Shown: positions 26,096 to 35,475 of the stretch, in pieces
How the letters are laid out: every line of letters begins with the position of its first letter
How positions within the stretch are numbered: the first letter of the stretch is position 1
DNA from: Opitutaceae bacterium
GTDB lineage: Bacteria; Verrucomicrobiota; Verrucomicrobiia; Opitutales; Opitutaceae
Length of the DNA stretch: 64,000 nt
Assembly (NCBI GenBank): GCA_030693515.1
Contig: JAUYAK010000069.1
Location: 1 to 64,000, forward strand
Reading direction: 5' to 3'
Position numbers and translations under genes: made by a program
The notes under the pieces: model-generated
What the model saw: the letters and a program-made list of their open reading frames with translations, nothing else
Told to the model about the DNA's origin: nothing
Databases searched by the model: none

Positions 26096-27076
26096 TCACT
26101 TGGGCAGAAACTCCGTGGTGATTGCGGTGGCCGTGGTGACCTTGCCCTTGGCGAGCAGACCCATGTCCTCAAGCAGCGCAATCTGCGCGGCGAAGCGCGC
26201 GGGATCGAGGCGGCCGATCTTGGCGGGGCCGCCGTCGGCGTCGCGGCCGGTGACGAGCCGCTCGTCGATGATCGCCTGGCGGGAGAAGGCGAGGAAGCCG
26301 TCCGTGTTGCTGGTGTTGGCCTGCTTCATGGCGTCGTGGGCGGGGGCGGGATCGCCGGCGAGGTAGTCGCGCCAGCCGCGGATGTAGGCGCGCGTGAAGG
26401 CGCTGAGTTCAGCCGGGTGCTCGCGCGCAAACCGGCGGCTGGTCACGAGCACGGCGTAGCCGCGAAAACCGGCATCCCATGTGGAAAGGAAGCGCGGCTT
26501 TTGGCCGCCAGCCTGCACGATGTGGTAGGGCTCGGCGATGTTGTAGCCCTGCTGGAGCGCCTCGCGATTGCCGAGGAAGGCGGCGCTCGAGAAATTTTGC
26601 GCGATCACATTCACGCGGAGGCCGTATTTCTTTTTCAGGAAATCGAGGAAGGGCCAGCCGGGCCGCGCGATGATGGTCTTGCCCTGGAGATCCTCGAAGC
26701 GGCGCACGGGGCTGTCGGCATGCACCAAGATTCCCGCCGGATCGTCTTGGAACACGGCGGCGAACTGCACGACGGGCAGACCCTCGGCCTGTTGGAGCAG
26801 CGTGTCGATGTCGCCGGCCTGGCCGATGTGCGCGCGGCCGGTGGCGACGCTCGGCATCACATGCGCCCCCGGACCACCGGGGATGAGCGTGACATCGAGC
26901 CCGGCTTCGCGAAACCACCCGCGCGCCTGCGCCTGATAGAAGCCGCCATGCTCCGGCTCGGCGACCCAGTCGAGCTGCACGATAAGCTTGAAGGGCGCCT
27001 TGTCCGCGGCGACGGCGACAATGGCCGAAGCTGCGAGCAAACCGAACGAGGCAGCGAGCGGGCGGAGAAGCTTCAT
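26096..27076 (-). CDS. NMT1/THI5-like ABC transporter substrate-binding protein, 326 aa
   Basis: The periplasmic binding protein of an SsuA/TauA/ThiY-type importer. The ATG at 27076 gives a signal peptide (LLRPLAASFGLLAASAIVAVAA). The mature protein has the family start LIVQLDWVAEPEHGGFYQAQARGWFREAGLDV, then GRAHIGQAGDIDTLL and DLQGKTIIARPG. Substrates in this family include pyrimidine precursors of thiamine, nitrate and sulfonates; none can be chosen here. No TPP riboswitch was seen upstream of the operon. It is the third gene after the ATPase and permease. Confidence 0.87.
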   Translation of the reverse strand: MKLLRPLAASFGLLAASAIVAVAADKAPFKLIVQLDWVAEPEHGGFYQAQARGWFREAGLDVTLIPGGPGAHVMPSVATGRAHIGQAGDIDTLLQQAEGLPVVQFAAVFQDDPAGILVHADSPVRRFEDLQGKTIIARPGWPFLDFLKKKYGLRVNVIAQNFSSAAFLGNREALQQGYNIAEPYHIVQAGGQKPRFLSTWDAGFRGYAVLVTSRRFAREHPAELSAFTRAYIRGWRDYLAGDPAPAHDAMKQANTSNTDGFLAFSRQAIIDERLVTGRDADGGPAKIGRLDPARFAAQIALLEDMGLLAKGKVTTATAITTEFLPK

Positions 27077-27170
27077 GATGGGGAAGAAGGAAGGGGACTT
27101 GAGCAGGAAGCCAAGAAACCATGAACGAAATCCGGCGGCATGTTCCATGGTTTCGTGCTTCAAGAGCAGG

Positions 27171-27962
27171 TCAACGATCGCTGCGTTCGTAGGAGTCGTG
27201 CCAGTGGTGCAGGGCGAGCCAGCCCAGCCCGAGCACGACGGCGTTGAGCAGGAAGCCGAGGACGCAGGTGGTGATCGCGGTGGCGAAGAGCGCGGCGTAT
27301 TTCGCCTGGCTCGCATAGATCACCGCCTGGAAACCGAGACCGCCGCCGTCGTTGGCGGAGGTGCCGGCGTTCATGTCGGCCACGACGGCGCCGATGGGTG
27401 AGAGCGTGGCGGCGATGCGCAGCCCGGTGAAGAAATACGGCAGCGCCGCCGGCACGCGCAGATGAAACAGCTGTTGCCAGCGGCTCGCGCGGCACAGGTC
27501 GAAGAACTCGACGAGGTTGCGGTCCGTCGAGATGAGGCCCTGCGTCGTGTTCACGACGAGCGGGAAAAATGCGATGACGAAGGTGAGCAGCGCCACGCTT
27601 TTCAGCCCCGCGCCCACCCAGAGCACGCAGATCGGCGCGAGGATCGGCAGCGGCGTCATCTGCAACGCCATCAGCAGTGGATAAAGACTGGAGCGCACGA
27701 GCGGCGACAGCGACAGAAGCAACGACGCCAGCACGCTCACGACAATTGCCAGCCCGAATCCGATCAGCGCGCCCTGGCTGGTGTTCCACGCGGCGCGGCT
27801 GAGTTCGGTGCGCTGATCGCCAAACGCGTCTATGACGGCACCGGGCCCCGGGAGGAGGAAGCGCGTATCGGCTGACAGGCCCAGGTTGATCGCCATCCAG
27901 ATCGCGATCACCACGGCCGCGGTCAGCGCGGGGAGCAGGATTTGCAGCAAGGTGCGGCGCAT
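27171..27962 (-). CDS. ABC transporter permease, 263 aa
   Basis: An inner-membrane permease of the SsuC/TauC/ThiX type with about six transmembrane helices. The EAA-like cytoplasmic loop is EFFDLCRASRWQQLFHLRVP and the family-typical GAVVADMNAG follows it. The start ATG at 27962 lies 3 bp after the ATPase stop, and the binding-protein gene follows after about 95 bp, so the three form an operon. Confidence 0.92.
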   Translation of the reverse strand: MRRTLLQILLPALTAAVVIAIWMAINLGLSADTRFLLPGPGAVIDAFGDQRTELSRAAWNTSQGALIGFGLAIVVSVLASLLLSLSPLVRSSLYPLLMALQMTPLPILAPICVLWVGAGLKSVALLTFVIAFFPLVVNTTQGLISTDRNLVEFFDLCRASRWQQLFHLRVPAALPYFFTGLRIAATLSPIGAVVADMNAGTSANDGGGLGFQAVIYASQAKYAALFATAITTCVLGFLLNAVVLGLGWLALHHWHDSYERSDR

Positions 27963-27965
27963 GGC

Positions 27966-28736
27966 TCAGGCGACGGCGTCCACCACGGAGCGCAGGACGC
28001 GCGACACGTTGGCGACGATTTCGTGGTAGCGGGGCGAGTGGCGCGTCTCGGGCGTGCGCGGGTAAGGGAGCGGCACCGCGATCTCGGTGTGGAGGCGGCC
28101 GGGATTGGCAGAGAGGACGAAGATGCGGTTCGACAGAAACACCGCCTCGGCCACCGAGTGGGTGACGAAGAACGCCGTCCACCGCTCCTGTTCGCGAATG
28201 GCGAGCAACTCCTCGTTGAGATGCTCGCGCGTCATCTCGTCGAGCGCGCCGAACGGTTCGTCGAGCAGCAGCAGGCGCGGCGCGAGGGAGAGGGCGCGCG
28301 CGATGGAGACGCGCATCTTCTGCCCGCCCGAGAGTTGGCGCGGATGCGCCGCCGCCCGCTCGCCGAGCCGCACGAGATCGAGCACGCGGGCGCGCGTCGC
28401 GGCGCGCTGCGCGGCGGGCGTGCCGCGGAGCCGCAGCGGCAGCTCGACGTTGTGCGCGACATTGAGCCACGGGAGCAGCGTGGGTTCCTGAAAGACGAAG
28501 GCGGTCTCCGCCGCGGCTTCCTCCGGGGCCTGGCCGCCGATCGCGATGCGGCCACCCGAGAGCGGACTCAGGCCGGCGATGAGGCGGAGCGCCGTTGATT
28601 TGCCGCAGCCACTCGGGCCGATGATCGAAACAAAGTCGCCCGCGGCCACCGTCAGCGACACGCGATCGAGCACGAGCGGCCCGTCGCCGAAGCGCTTGGT
28701 GACCCCGTGGAACTCGACGGTGGGCGGTGCCGACAT
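27966..28736 (-). CDS. ABC transporter ATP-binding protein, 256 aa
   Basis: The ATPase of the same importer. It starts MSAPPTVEFHGVTKRF at 28736; a further in-frame ATG at 28790 would add 18 residues without family character. It has Walker A GPSGCGKST at 40-48, Q-loop FVFQEPTLLPW, signature LSGGQKMR, Walker B LLLLDEPFGALDE and H-loop FFVTHSVAEAV. It matches the nitrate/sulfonate/taurine/thiamine-precursor importer subclass and is the first gene of the operon. Confidence 0.94.
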   Translation of the reverse strand: MSAPPTVEFHGVTKRFGDGPLVLDRVSLTVAAGDFVSIIGPSGCGKSTALRLIAGLSPLSGGRIAIGGQAPEEAAAETAFVFQEPTLLPWLNVAHNVELPLRLRGTPAAQRAATRARVLDLVRLGERAAAHPRQLSGGQKMRVSIARALSLAPRLLLLDEPFGALDEMTREHLNEELLAIREQERWTAFFVTHSVAEAVFLSNRIFVLSANPGRLHTEIAVPLPYPRTPETRHSPRYHEIVANVSRVLRSVVDAVA

Positions 28737-28901
28737 GCGCCCTAGCAGTGGCGACGGCCGGGGCGCGGTGTCGAGGGGGAAAACCGCCAAGGTTGGGCGC
28801 GGGGATTTTCCCCGGCACTGGCGCCGCGGTGAAGCCCGCGCCTCATTTAGCCACCGGACGTGGCTGCATCTGGCCTCCGAAACGCCTCCCGGCTCTCCGC
28901 A

Positions 28902-29861
28902 TCACGCGGAGTTCAGCTTTCGTTTCTTTTCCACCTTGTCATGCGGCGAGAGGTTTTTCCCCGGAGGCTCCTCGACGATTTGCTTTTTCACCACGACGGC
29001 CGTGTCCTTGGGCTCAATGATCAGACCGTGCTCCAGCCGATGGGCGCGGATGTATTCCACCCCGTAGAAAAGGATCGTGCATGAGTAATAAATCCAGATG
29101 AGCAGCGCTACCAGCGAACCCGCCGCGCCGTAGGTGGAGACGATCGTCGAGTGGCCCAGGTAGAGGGCGATGAGGAAGCGGCCGATGTTGAAAAGAATGG
29201 CCGTCAGGAACGCGGGGAACCAGACCTCCCGCCAGCGGATTTTCACATCGGGCAGCACCTTGAACAGCAGGGCGAACAAGGTCGTGATGAGCGCCAGGCT
29301 CGCGACGAAATCCACGCCGCGCAGCACGGTGGTCTCCGCGGGAATCCACCCGCCCGCGAGCGACACGGCCGCGGTGAAGGCGGTCGTGAGCACCAGCGAG
29401 GTCAGGAGGAGAAAGCCCACGACCAGCACCATCGCGAAGGAGAGCAGGCGCTGGGCGAGCATCACGATCCAGCCGCTGCGGCTGGGCTTGGCCGTCACGC
29501 TCCAGATCGCGTTCAGCGAGTCCTGCAACTGGCCAAACACCGTGGTGGCGCCCACCAGCAGCAGGACGACGCCGATCGCGGTCGCGAGCCAGCCCTCATC
29601 CTCGACGTCACCCGCCTCCATGGTGTTCTGGATCAGCTCGGCGCTGGCTGGGCCGACGAGCTGACCCATCTGGTCGGAAAACTGCCGCGTGGCCGCCTCC
29701 TTGCCGAACACGAGGCTGGCGATGCCCACGGCGATGATGGTGATCGGTGCCAGCGAGAACAGGGTGTAGAAACTGACCGCCGCGGAATGCTTGAACGCGT
29801 TGTCATCTTTCCACCCCTTGCCGGCGGTGAACACGATTTTGAGCCAGCGGGGCAAGGCCAT
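28902..29861 (-). CDS. YihY/BrkB (UPF0761) family membrane protein, 319 aa
   Basis: An inner-membrane protein with about six helices. The family start is WKDDNAFKHSAAVSFYTLFSLAPITIIAVGIA, with AGSLVALLIWIYYSCTILFYGVEY near the end. A lysine-rich, charged C-terminal tail (KKQIVEEPPGKNLSPHDKVEKKRK) extends into the cytoplasm. The family was once called ribonuclease BN; its real function is not settled. It lies 20 bp downstream of the DUF2934 gene on the same strand. Confidence 0.92.
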   Translation of the reverse strand: MALPRWLKIVFTAGKGWKDDNAFKHSAAVSFYTLFSLAPITIIAVGIASLVFGKEAATRQFSDQMGQLVGPASAELIQNTMEAGDVEDEGWLATAIGVVLLLVGATTVFGQLQDSLNAIWSVTAKPSRSGWIVMLAQRLLSFAMVLVVGFLLLTSLVLTTAFTAAVSLAGGWIPAETTVLRGVDFVASLALITTLFALLFKVLPDVKIRWREVWFPAFLTAILFNIGRFLIALYLGHSTIVSTYGAAGSLVALLIWIYYSCTILFYGVEYIRAHRLEHGLIIEPKDTAVVVKKQIVEEPPGKNLSPHDKVEKKRKLNSA

Positions 29862-29881
29862 CTTGATTTGGTCCGGAAGAA

Positions 29882-30199
29882 TTAGGAGGAGCGGGGCGTG
29901 GGCCAGAGAGGCTTCCTTTTGCGCGGCCGCTTTGGCCGCGAGATCATCGGGCTTGGGCCGGGCGCATTTTCGTCGGAGCGCAGGTGCTCGGCGGTCAGCT
30001 CACGCTTCACCTCGAGCGAGTGATCTATTTCGCAGCCGTTTGGACTGCCTTGGGCAATCCAGATTTCGTGGGCGCGACGGGCCATCTCATCGTGAGCAGG
30101 GATTTTGTCGTCAGGGGTGGTGGGTGCGATTCTGGCGGCGTATTGCCATCGGGGAAATTCCACACGGTGCACCACAACATCGACCGAGATAGGCGGCAT
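29882..30199 (-). CDS. DUF2934 domain small protein, 105 aa
   Basis: The central stretch MARRAHEIWIAQGSPNGCEIDHSLEVKREL matches the short DUF2934 pattern (ARRAxxIWxxxGxPxGxxxxHWLxAxxEL), although the usual tryptophan near the end is absent. The ATG at 30199 is the first that follows family-free antisense sequence; an ATG at 30085, exactly at the domain start, is the alternative. The C-terminal tail is basic and proline-rich (PKRPRKRKPLWPTPR). Role unknown. It probably forms a transcription unit with the YihY gene. Confidence 0.55.
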   Translation of the reverse strand: MPPISVDVVVHRVEFPRWQYAARIAPTTPDDKIPAHDEMARRAHEIWIAQGSPNGCEIDHSLEVKRELTAEHLRSDENAPGPSPMISRPKRPRKRKPLWPTPRSS

Positions 30200-30370
30200 C
30201 GGTTCCGAAGCGGCACGACGCGGCGGCGTCGGCCCGGGCGGCGAACCTGAGAGCCGCCCAGCTGATAATTTGCTTTGCCACTGCCGGTGGTCGCGGGCTC
30301 CTTTTGGCCTCATATCGGTCCGGTCCGCGGCGTCAGGCCGAGGCAGGACTCGAAACCAGATTTCGATCCC

Positions 30371-33300
30371 ATGATGCGGCTGACTCTTCTCATCTTTTCC
30401 GCGGCCTTTGCGCTGGGCGCCGAGGCGCTCCCGGCCGCGCCTGCGCCCGACTTCAACCGCGACATCCGGCCGATCCTCTCGGACAAGTGCATCCGCTGCC
30501 ACGGCCCCGACGACGAGAATCGCAAGGGCGGCCAGAATGGCCTGCGCCTCGACACCGCGGCCGGCGCGCGCGAGGACCTCGGCGGCGGGGCGTTTGCGAT
30601 CGTGCCCGGGCACCCGGGGAAGAGCGAACTCATCGCACGGATCACGACCACGGACGACGACGAACTCATGCCGCCGCGCAAATCCGGCAAGACCCTCTCG
30701 CCGGCGGAAATCGACCTGCTCAAGCGCTGGATCGAGAGCGGCGGCGCCTATGCGCGCCACTGGTCCTACGAACCGCCGAAGCGGTCGGCTGTGCCGGCGG
30801 TGAAGAATTTCAACTGGCCGCGCGGCGCAGTGGACAAGTTCGTCCTCGCGGGCCTCGAGGCCGCCAGGCTATCCCCGCAGCCCGAGGCCGACCGCGCCGC
30901 GCTGGCCCGCCGCGTGGCGCTCGATCTCACCGGCCTGCCGCCGACCCTCGCGGAGGTCGAGGCGTTGATCGAGGATCGCGCGCCCGAGGCATACGAGCGC
31001 TTCGTTGATCGCCAGCTGGCCAAGCCCGCCTACGGCGAGCACTGGGCGCGTGCGTGGCTCGATCTCGCGCGCTACGCCGATTCCAAAGGCTACGCCGACG
31101 ACCAGACGCGCAGCATCTGGCGCTATCGCGACTGGGTGATCGACGCGTTCAACCGCAATATCCCGTTCGATCAGTTCACCACGGAACAGATCGCGGGCGA
31201 TCTCCTGCCCGGTGCGACGCAGGCGCAGTTGTTCGCGACGGGGTTCCATCGCAACACGATGACGAACACCGAAGGCGGCACGGATGATGAAGAGTTCCGC
31301 AGCGCCGCCGTCGTCGATCGCGTCAACACGACGATGTCCGTCTGGATGGGCACCTCCATGGCCTGTGCGCAGTGCCACACGCACAAATACGATCCGCTGA
31401 CGCACAAGGAATATTTCCAGCTCTACGCCATCTTCAACCAGACGGAGGATGCCGACCGGGCGGACGAGGCGCCGGTGCTGGAATTCTACAGCGACGAACA
31501 GCAGCGCAAGCGCGGCGAGGCCGAGGGGGAGATCGCCCGGCTGGACGAAAAACTGCGCGCGGCGCGCCCGGCGCACGTCGCCAAGACGGAGGCGTGGGCG
31601 AAGAGCTTTCCGCGCGAACTCGCCTGGACGACCCCGCGCGTCGTGGCGGCGAAATCCTCCGGCGGGGCGAAGGTGGAGACGCTGGCCGACGGGCGGGTCT
31701 TGGTAGCCGCGGGCAAAAAGAAGGACACAACCACCGTCGAGCTGGCCGATCTCGGCGCGGAGCCAATCACCGCGCTCCGGCTCACGGCCCTGCCGCACGC
31801 GGCGTTGCCGGGCGGCGGCGCGGGGGCGGGAAAAGAGGGAAATTTTCTCGTCTCGCGCGTGCGCGTGGCGGTGAAGCCGGCGGAGCCGGTGCGGCGCGGC
31901 CGGCACGTGCGCATCGAGTTTCCCGGCGCCAACCGCGTGCTCGCGCTCGCGGAGGTGGAGGTGTTTGCCGCGGGCGAGAACGTGGCGGGGCGCGGCACCG
32001 CCACGCAGAGCACCACGGCCGAGGGGGCTGTCGCGCAGCGTGCGATCGACGGACGCTCGGACGGTGTGCCGGAGAAGGCGTCTGTGAGCGTGACCGAGAA
32101 CGGCGAGGCCCCATGGTGGGAGGTCGATCTCGGCACGACGCACGCCATCGAGCGCATAATGGTGTGGGGCCGCACGGGCCTTGAGCCCACGCCGGCAGGC
32201 CTCCGCATCGTCGTGCTCGACGAGGCTCGGCAGCCCGTGTGGGAGCAGGCGGCCAAGGCCGCGCCGAAGCCGAGTCTCGCGTTTAATCCCGGCGAGCCGC
32301 GCGAGCTGAAAATATCCCGGACGGCGGCTGACTACGCGCAAACCGATCATGATGAGATGATGGTGGGGGCCGAGCCCGATGCGCGGCCCGCCGCGCAACG
32401 CCGCCGCAAGCCTGCGACCGCCAAGCGCGGCTGGGGCGTGGCCGGTGCCACCGCCGAGCCGCACGCGCTCACCCTCGAGCCCGAACAGCCGATCGCGCTG
32501 GCCTCGGGCGAGACGTTGGTCGTGACGATCGAGCAGCAGTCCGAGGTCGCGGGCGCGACCCTCAACCACTTTCGGCTCAATGCGACCTCCGACCGGCGGG
32601 CGCACGAACACCTGAGCGTGCCCCCGGCGCTTATGGCGGCGCTGCGCCGGCCGGCGGCGGAGCGCAGTGCGGACGAGGCGGCGCAGCTCCTCGACTACTA
32701 CGTGCGGCAGGTTGCGCCCGAGCTGCGCCCGGAGCGCACGCGCCTTGCGACGCTACAACGCACCCTGGAGGAGATGGCGTTGCAGACTTCGCCCATCATG
32801 CGCGAGCTGCCGGCCGACAAGCTGCGCAAGACCAATATCCAGCTCCGCGGCAGCCATCTCGCGCTCGGTGATGAGGTGGGTCCGGGTGTGCCCGCGGTGT
32901 TTCCACCGTTGCCCGCTGGAGCCAAACCCGACCGCCTCGCGCTCGCCCGGTGGCTCGTGAGCGCGGAGAACCCGCTCACTGCGCGCGTGCTGGCGAACCG
33001 GCTGTGGGAATCCATTTTCGGCCTTGGGCTCGTGCGGACCTCAGAGGAATTTGGCTCGCAAGGTGAGCCGCCCTCTCATCCCGAACTGCTCGACTGGCTC
33101 GCGCTGGAGCTGGTGCAGGACGGCTGGGATCAGAAGAAATTTCTCCGGATGCTCGTGACCTCAGCGGCCTATCGGCAGAGTTCGCGCGTTACGCCTGCGG
33201 CCCTTGAAGCCGATCCGGAGAACCGGCTCGTCTCGCGCGGTCCGCGCTTCCGCCTCACGGCGGAGATGGTCCGCGATCAGGCGCTCGCGGTGAGCGGCTT

Positions 33301-33868
33301 GCTCAACGCCAAGACCCACGGGCCCTCGGCGCGGCCCTACCAGCCGGCGTTCGGGCTTAATGCCGCCTTCGGCTCCGCGCTCGATTGGAAGACGAGTGCG
33401 GGTGACGAACGCCACCGCCGCGGCCTCTATACTGAGTGGCGCCGCAGCAGCCCGTATCCCTCGATGGTGACCTTCGACGCACCCAACCGCGAGGTCTGCA
33501 CCCTCCGCCGCAATCGCAGCAACACGCCGCTGCAGGCGCTCGTGACGCTCAACGATCCTGTCTACGTCGAGGCGGCGCAGGCGCTCGCCCGCGCGATGAT
33601 GGAGAGAGGGGGCAGCCCGGAGGAAATCGTGCGCACGGGATTCCACCGTGTGCTCCTGCGCGCTCCATCCAAGGCCGAGCTGCAACCGCTGCTCGCGCTG
33701 CAGCGCGAGGCACGCACCGCCTATGACCGCGCGCCTGAGCAAGCCGCGGCCGCGATTGCCAACGCCGAGAATCCTCCGCCGGCAACCCTCGCTCCGGTCG
33801 AATTGGCGGCGTGGATCGCCGTAGCCAATGTCCTTCTCAATCTCGACGAAACGCTGATGAAGCGCTGA
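30371..33868 (+). CDS. Planctomycete-type cytochrome / DUF1549 / DUF1553 protein, 1165 aa
   Basis: A secreted multidomain protein of the PSCyt1-PSCyt2-PSD1 type. After a signal peptide (MMRLTLLIFSAAFALGAEA) comes a heme-c site CIRCHG with Cys40, Cys43 and His44. DUF1549 follows (HWSYEPPK, WARAWLDLARYADSKGYADD, ATGFHRNTMTNTEGGTDDEEFR). A central region has a discoidin-like segment (WWEVDLGTTHAIERIMVWGR). DUF1553 closes the protein (RLALARWLVSAENPLTARVLANRLWE, LRRNRSNTPLQALVTLNDP). Such proteins pair with DUF1501 proteins and are thought to handle polysaccharide oxidation, but the reaction is not established. The start could be 30371 or 30374. Its stop overlaps the DUF1501 start. Confidence 0.93.
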   Translation: MMRLTLLIFSAAFALGAEALPAAPAPDFNRDIRPILSDKCIRCHGPDDENRKGGQNGLRLDTAAGAREDLGGGAFAIVPGHPGKSELIARITTTDDDELMPPRKSGKTLSPAEIDLLKRWIESGGAYARHWSYEPPKRSAVPAVKNFNWPRGAVDKFVLAGLEAARLSPQPEADRAALARRVALDLTGLPPTLAEVEALIEDRAPEAYERFVDRQLAKPAYGEHWARAWLDLARYADSKGYADDQTRSIWRYRDWVIDAFNRNIPFDQFTTEQIAGDLLPGATQAQLFATGFHRNTMTNTEGGTDDEEFRSAAVVDRVNTTMSVWMGTSMACAQCHTHKYDPLTHKEYFQLYAIFNQTEDADRADEAPVLEFYSDEQQRKRGEAEGEIARLDEKLRAARPAHVAKTEAWAKSFPRELAWTTPRVVAAKSSGGAKVETLADGRVLVAAGKKKDTTTVELADLGAEPITALRLTALPHAALPGGGAGAGKEGNFLVSRVRVAVKPAEPVRRGRHVRIEFPGANRVLALAEVEVFAAGENVAGRGTATQSTTAEGAVAQRAIDGRSDGVPEKASVSVTENGEAPWWEVDLGTTHAIERIMVWGRTGLEPTPAGLRIVVLDEARQPVWEQAAKAAPKPSLAFNPGEPRELKISRTAADYAQTDHDEMMVGAEPDARPAAQRRRKPATAKRGWGVAGATAEPHALTLEPEQPIALASGETLVVTIEQQSEVAGATLNHFRLNATSDRRAHEHLSVPPALMAALRRPAAERSADEAAQLLDYYVRQVAPELRPERTRLATLQRTLEEMALQTSPIMRELPADKLRKTNIQLRGSHLALGDEVGPGVPAVFPPLPAGAKPDRLALARWLVSAENPLTARVLANRLWESIFGLGLVRTSEEFGSQGEPPSHPELLDWLALELVQDGWDQKKFLRMLVTSAAYRQSSRVTPAALEADPENRLVSRGPRFRLTAEMVRDQALAVSGLLNAKTHGPSARPYQPAFGLNAAFGSALDWKTSAGDERHRRGLYTEWRRSSPYPSMVTFDAPNREVCTLRRNRSNTPLQALVTLNDPVYVEAAQALARAMMERGGSPEEIVRTGFHRVLLRAPSKAELQPLLALQREARTAYDRAPEQAAAAIANAENPPPATLAPVELAAWIAVANVLLNLDETLMKR

Positions 33869-35328
33869 TGCACCCGATGAATCTCCCGCTCCAAAAACTC
33901 CAGCACCAGACGCGCCGCCAGTTCCTGCGCAACGCGGGGCAGTTCAGCCTCGGTGCGATCGCGATGGAAGCACTCGGCGCGCGTGCGCTGGGCGCCATGG
34001 CGCCGGCGGCCAATCCGCTGGCCGTGCGCCCGCCGCATTTCACGCCGAAGGTGAAGCGCGTGATCTATCTGCACATGTCGGGTGGGCCGCCGCACCTCGA
34101 CCTCTTTGACTACAAACCGGAGCTGGTGAAGCGCGACGGCCAGTTTGCCCCGGACGATTTCGTGAAGGGCAAGAAGTTCGCGTTCACCACCGGCACGCCC
34201 AAGCTCATGGGCACGCCGCGCACGTTTGCGCGTTACGGCGACGGCGGCATCTGGATGTCCGACGCGATGCCGCACTTTCAGTCGATCGCCGACGAGCTGT
34301 GCGTGATCAAGTCGATGTATAGCGACCAGTTCAACCACGCGCCGGCGGAGTTGCTGCTGTTCACCGGCTCGCCCCGCGGCGGGCGGCCGTCGCTCGGCTC
34401 GTGGGCGACTTACGGGCTCGGGTCGGAAAATGAAAATCTCCCGGGCTTCGTCGTGCTCATCAGCAGTGGAGTGCAGCCGAGCGCGGGGCAGAGCGCGTGG
34501 GGCACGGGTTTCCTGCCGTCCGTTTTCCAAGGCGTGCAGTGCCGCAGCAAGGGCGACCCCGTCCTCTACGTGAGCGATCCGCCGGGCATGTCGCGCGCGC
34601 TCCGGCGGCAGACGCTCGACGCGCTGCGCGAACTCAATGAACTGCAGGCCGCCGAACTCGGCCACCCCGAGACCGCCACGCGCATCGCGCAATACGAGCT
34701 CGCCTATCGCATGCAGGCCAGCGTGCCCGAGGTGATGGACATCTCGCGCGAGCCCGCCGCGGTGCTGGAGGCCTACGGCGCCAAGCCGGGTGAGGCCAGC
34801 TTCGCCAACAACTGTGTGCTCGGCCGCCGTCTGCTCGAGCAGGGCGTGCGCTTCGTGCAGCTCTTTGATTGGGGCTGGGATTTCCATGGCACGAGCCCGC
34901 GCGAGGACATCCGCGACGGTCTCACGGCCAAGATGGCCCGCACCGACAAATCCGTCGCCGCGCTCATCCGCGATCTCAAGCAGCGCGGGCTGCTCGAAGA
35001 CACGCTGGTCGTGTGGGGCGGCGAGTTTGGCCGCACGCCTTTCCGCGAAGGGCGCACCGCCGCGAGCGAAATCCTCGGGCGCGACCACTACCCCGACGCC
35101 TACTCGCTGGTGCTTGCGGGCGGCGGCGTGAAGCACGGGTTGAGCTTCGGCTCCACTGACGAACTCGGCTTCAGCATCGCGGAAAACAAGGTTCACGTCC
35201 ACGACCTGCAGGCGACGATCCTGCATCTGCTGGGCTTCGACCACACGCGGCTGACGTTTCGCTTCCAAGGCCGTGATTTCCGCCTCACGGATGTGCACGG
35301 CGACGTGGTGAAGCCGATCTTGGCCTGA
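33868..35328 (+). CDS. DUF1501 domain-containing Tat-exported protein, 486 aa
   Basis: The start ATG at 33868 overlaps the previous stop (TGATG), so translation is coupled to the DUF1549/DUF1553 gene. A twin-arginine leader (QTRRQFLRNAGQFSLGAIA) is followed by the alkaline-phosphatase-like DUF1501 fold: VIYLHMSGGPPHLDLFDYKP, QFNHAPAELLLFTG, FDWGWDFHG, VVWGGEFGRTPFREG and GRDHYPDAYSLVLAGGGVKHG. It ends with the conserved DLQATILHLLGFDHTRL. The family is sulfatase/phosphatase-related and its substrate is unknown. A TonB receptor gene follows after about 150 bp. Confidence 0.94.
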   Translation: MHPMNLPLQKLQHQTRRQFLRNAGQFSLGAIAMEALGARALGAMAPAANPLAVRPPHFTPKVKRVIYLHMSGGPPHLDLFDYKPELVKRDGQFAPDDFVKGKKFAFTTGTPKLMGTPRTFARYGDGGIWMSDAMPHFQSIADELCVIKSMYSDQFNHAPAELLLFTGSPRGGRPSLGSWATYGLGSENENLPGFVVLISSGVQPSAGQSAWGTGFLPSVFQGVQCRSKGDPVLYVSDPPGMSRALRRQTLDALRELNELQAAELGHPETATRIAQYELAYRMQASVPEVMDISREPAAVLEAYGAKPGEASFANNCVLGRRLLEQGVRFVQLFDWGWDFHGTSPREDIRDGLTAKMARTDKSVAALIRDLKQRGLLEDTLVVWGGEFGRTPFREGRTAASEILGRDHYPDAYSLVLAGGGVKHGLSFGSTDELGFSIAENKVHVHDLQATILHLLGFDHTRLTFRFQGRDFRLTDVHGDVVKPILA

Positions 35329-35475
35329 CCCGGAGCGAGCCGACTGGGCCGGCAAACTGAAGCCGAACCGGGCAGCATTCCGCTTGCGTATTCGGCCCGG
35401 GCGAAATGATTTCGCGACGTTGCACAACCAACCGCGGTCGTCGCCCCACGGCCGTTTCATTCCAACACAACGACC

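Noticed and set aside
28737-28901. TPP or other riboswitch before the ABC importer
   Set aside because: No conserved thi-box-like blocks were found on the minus strand.
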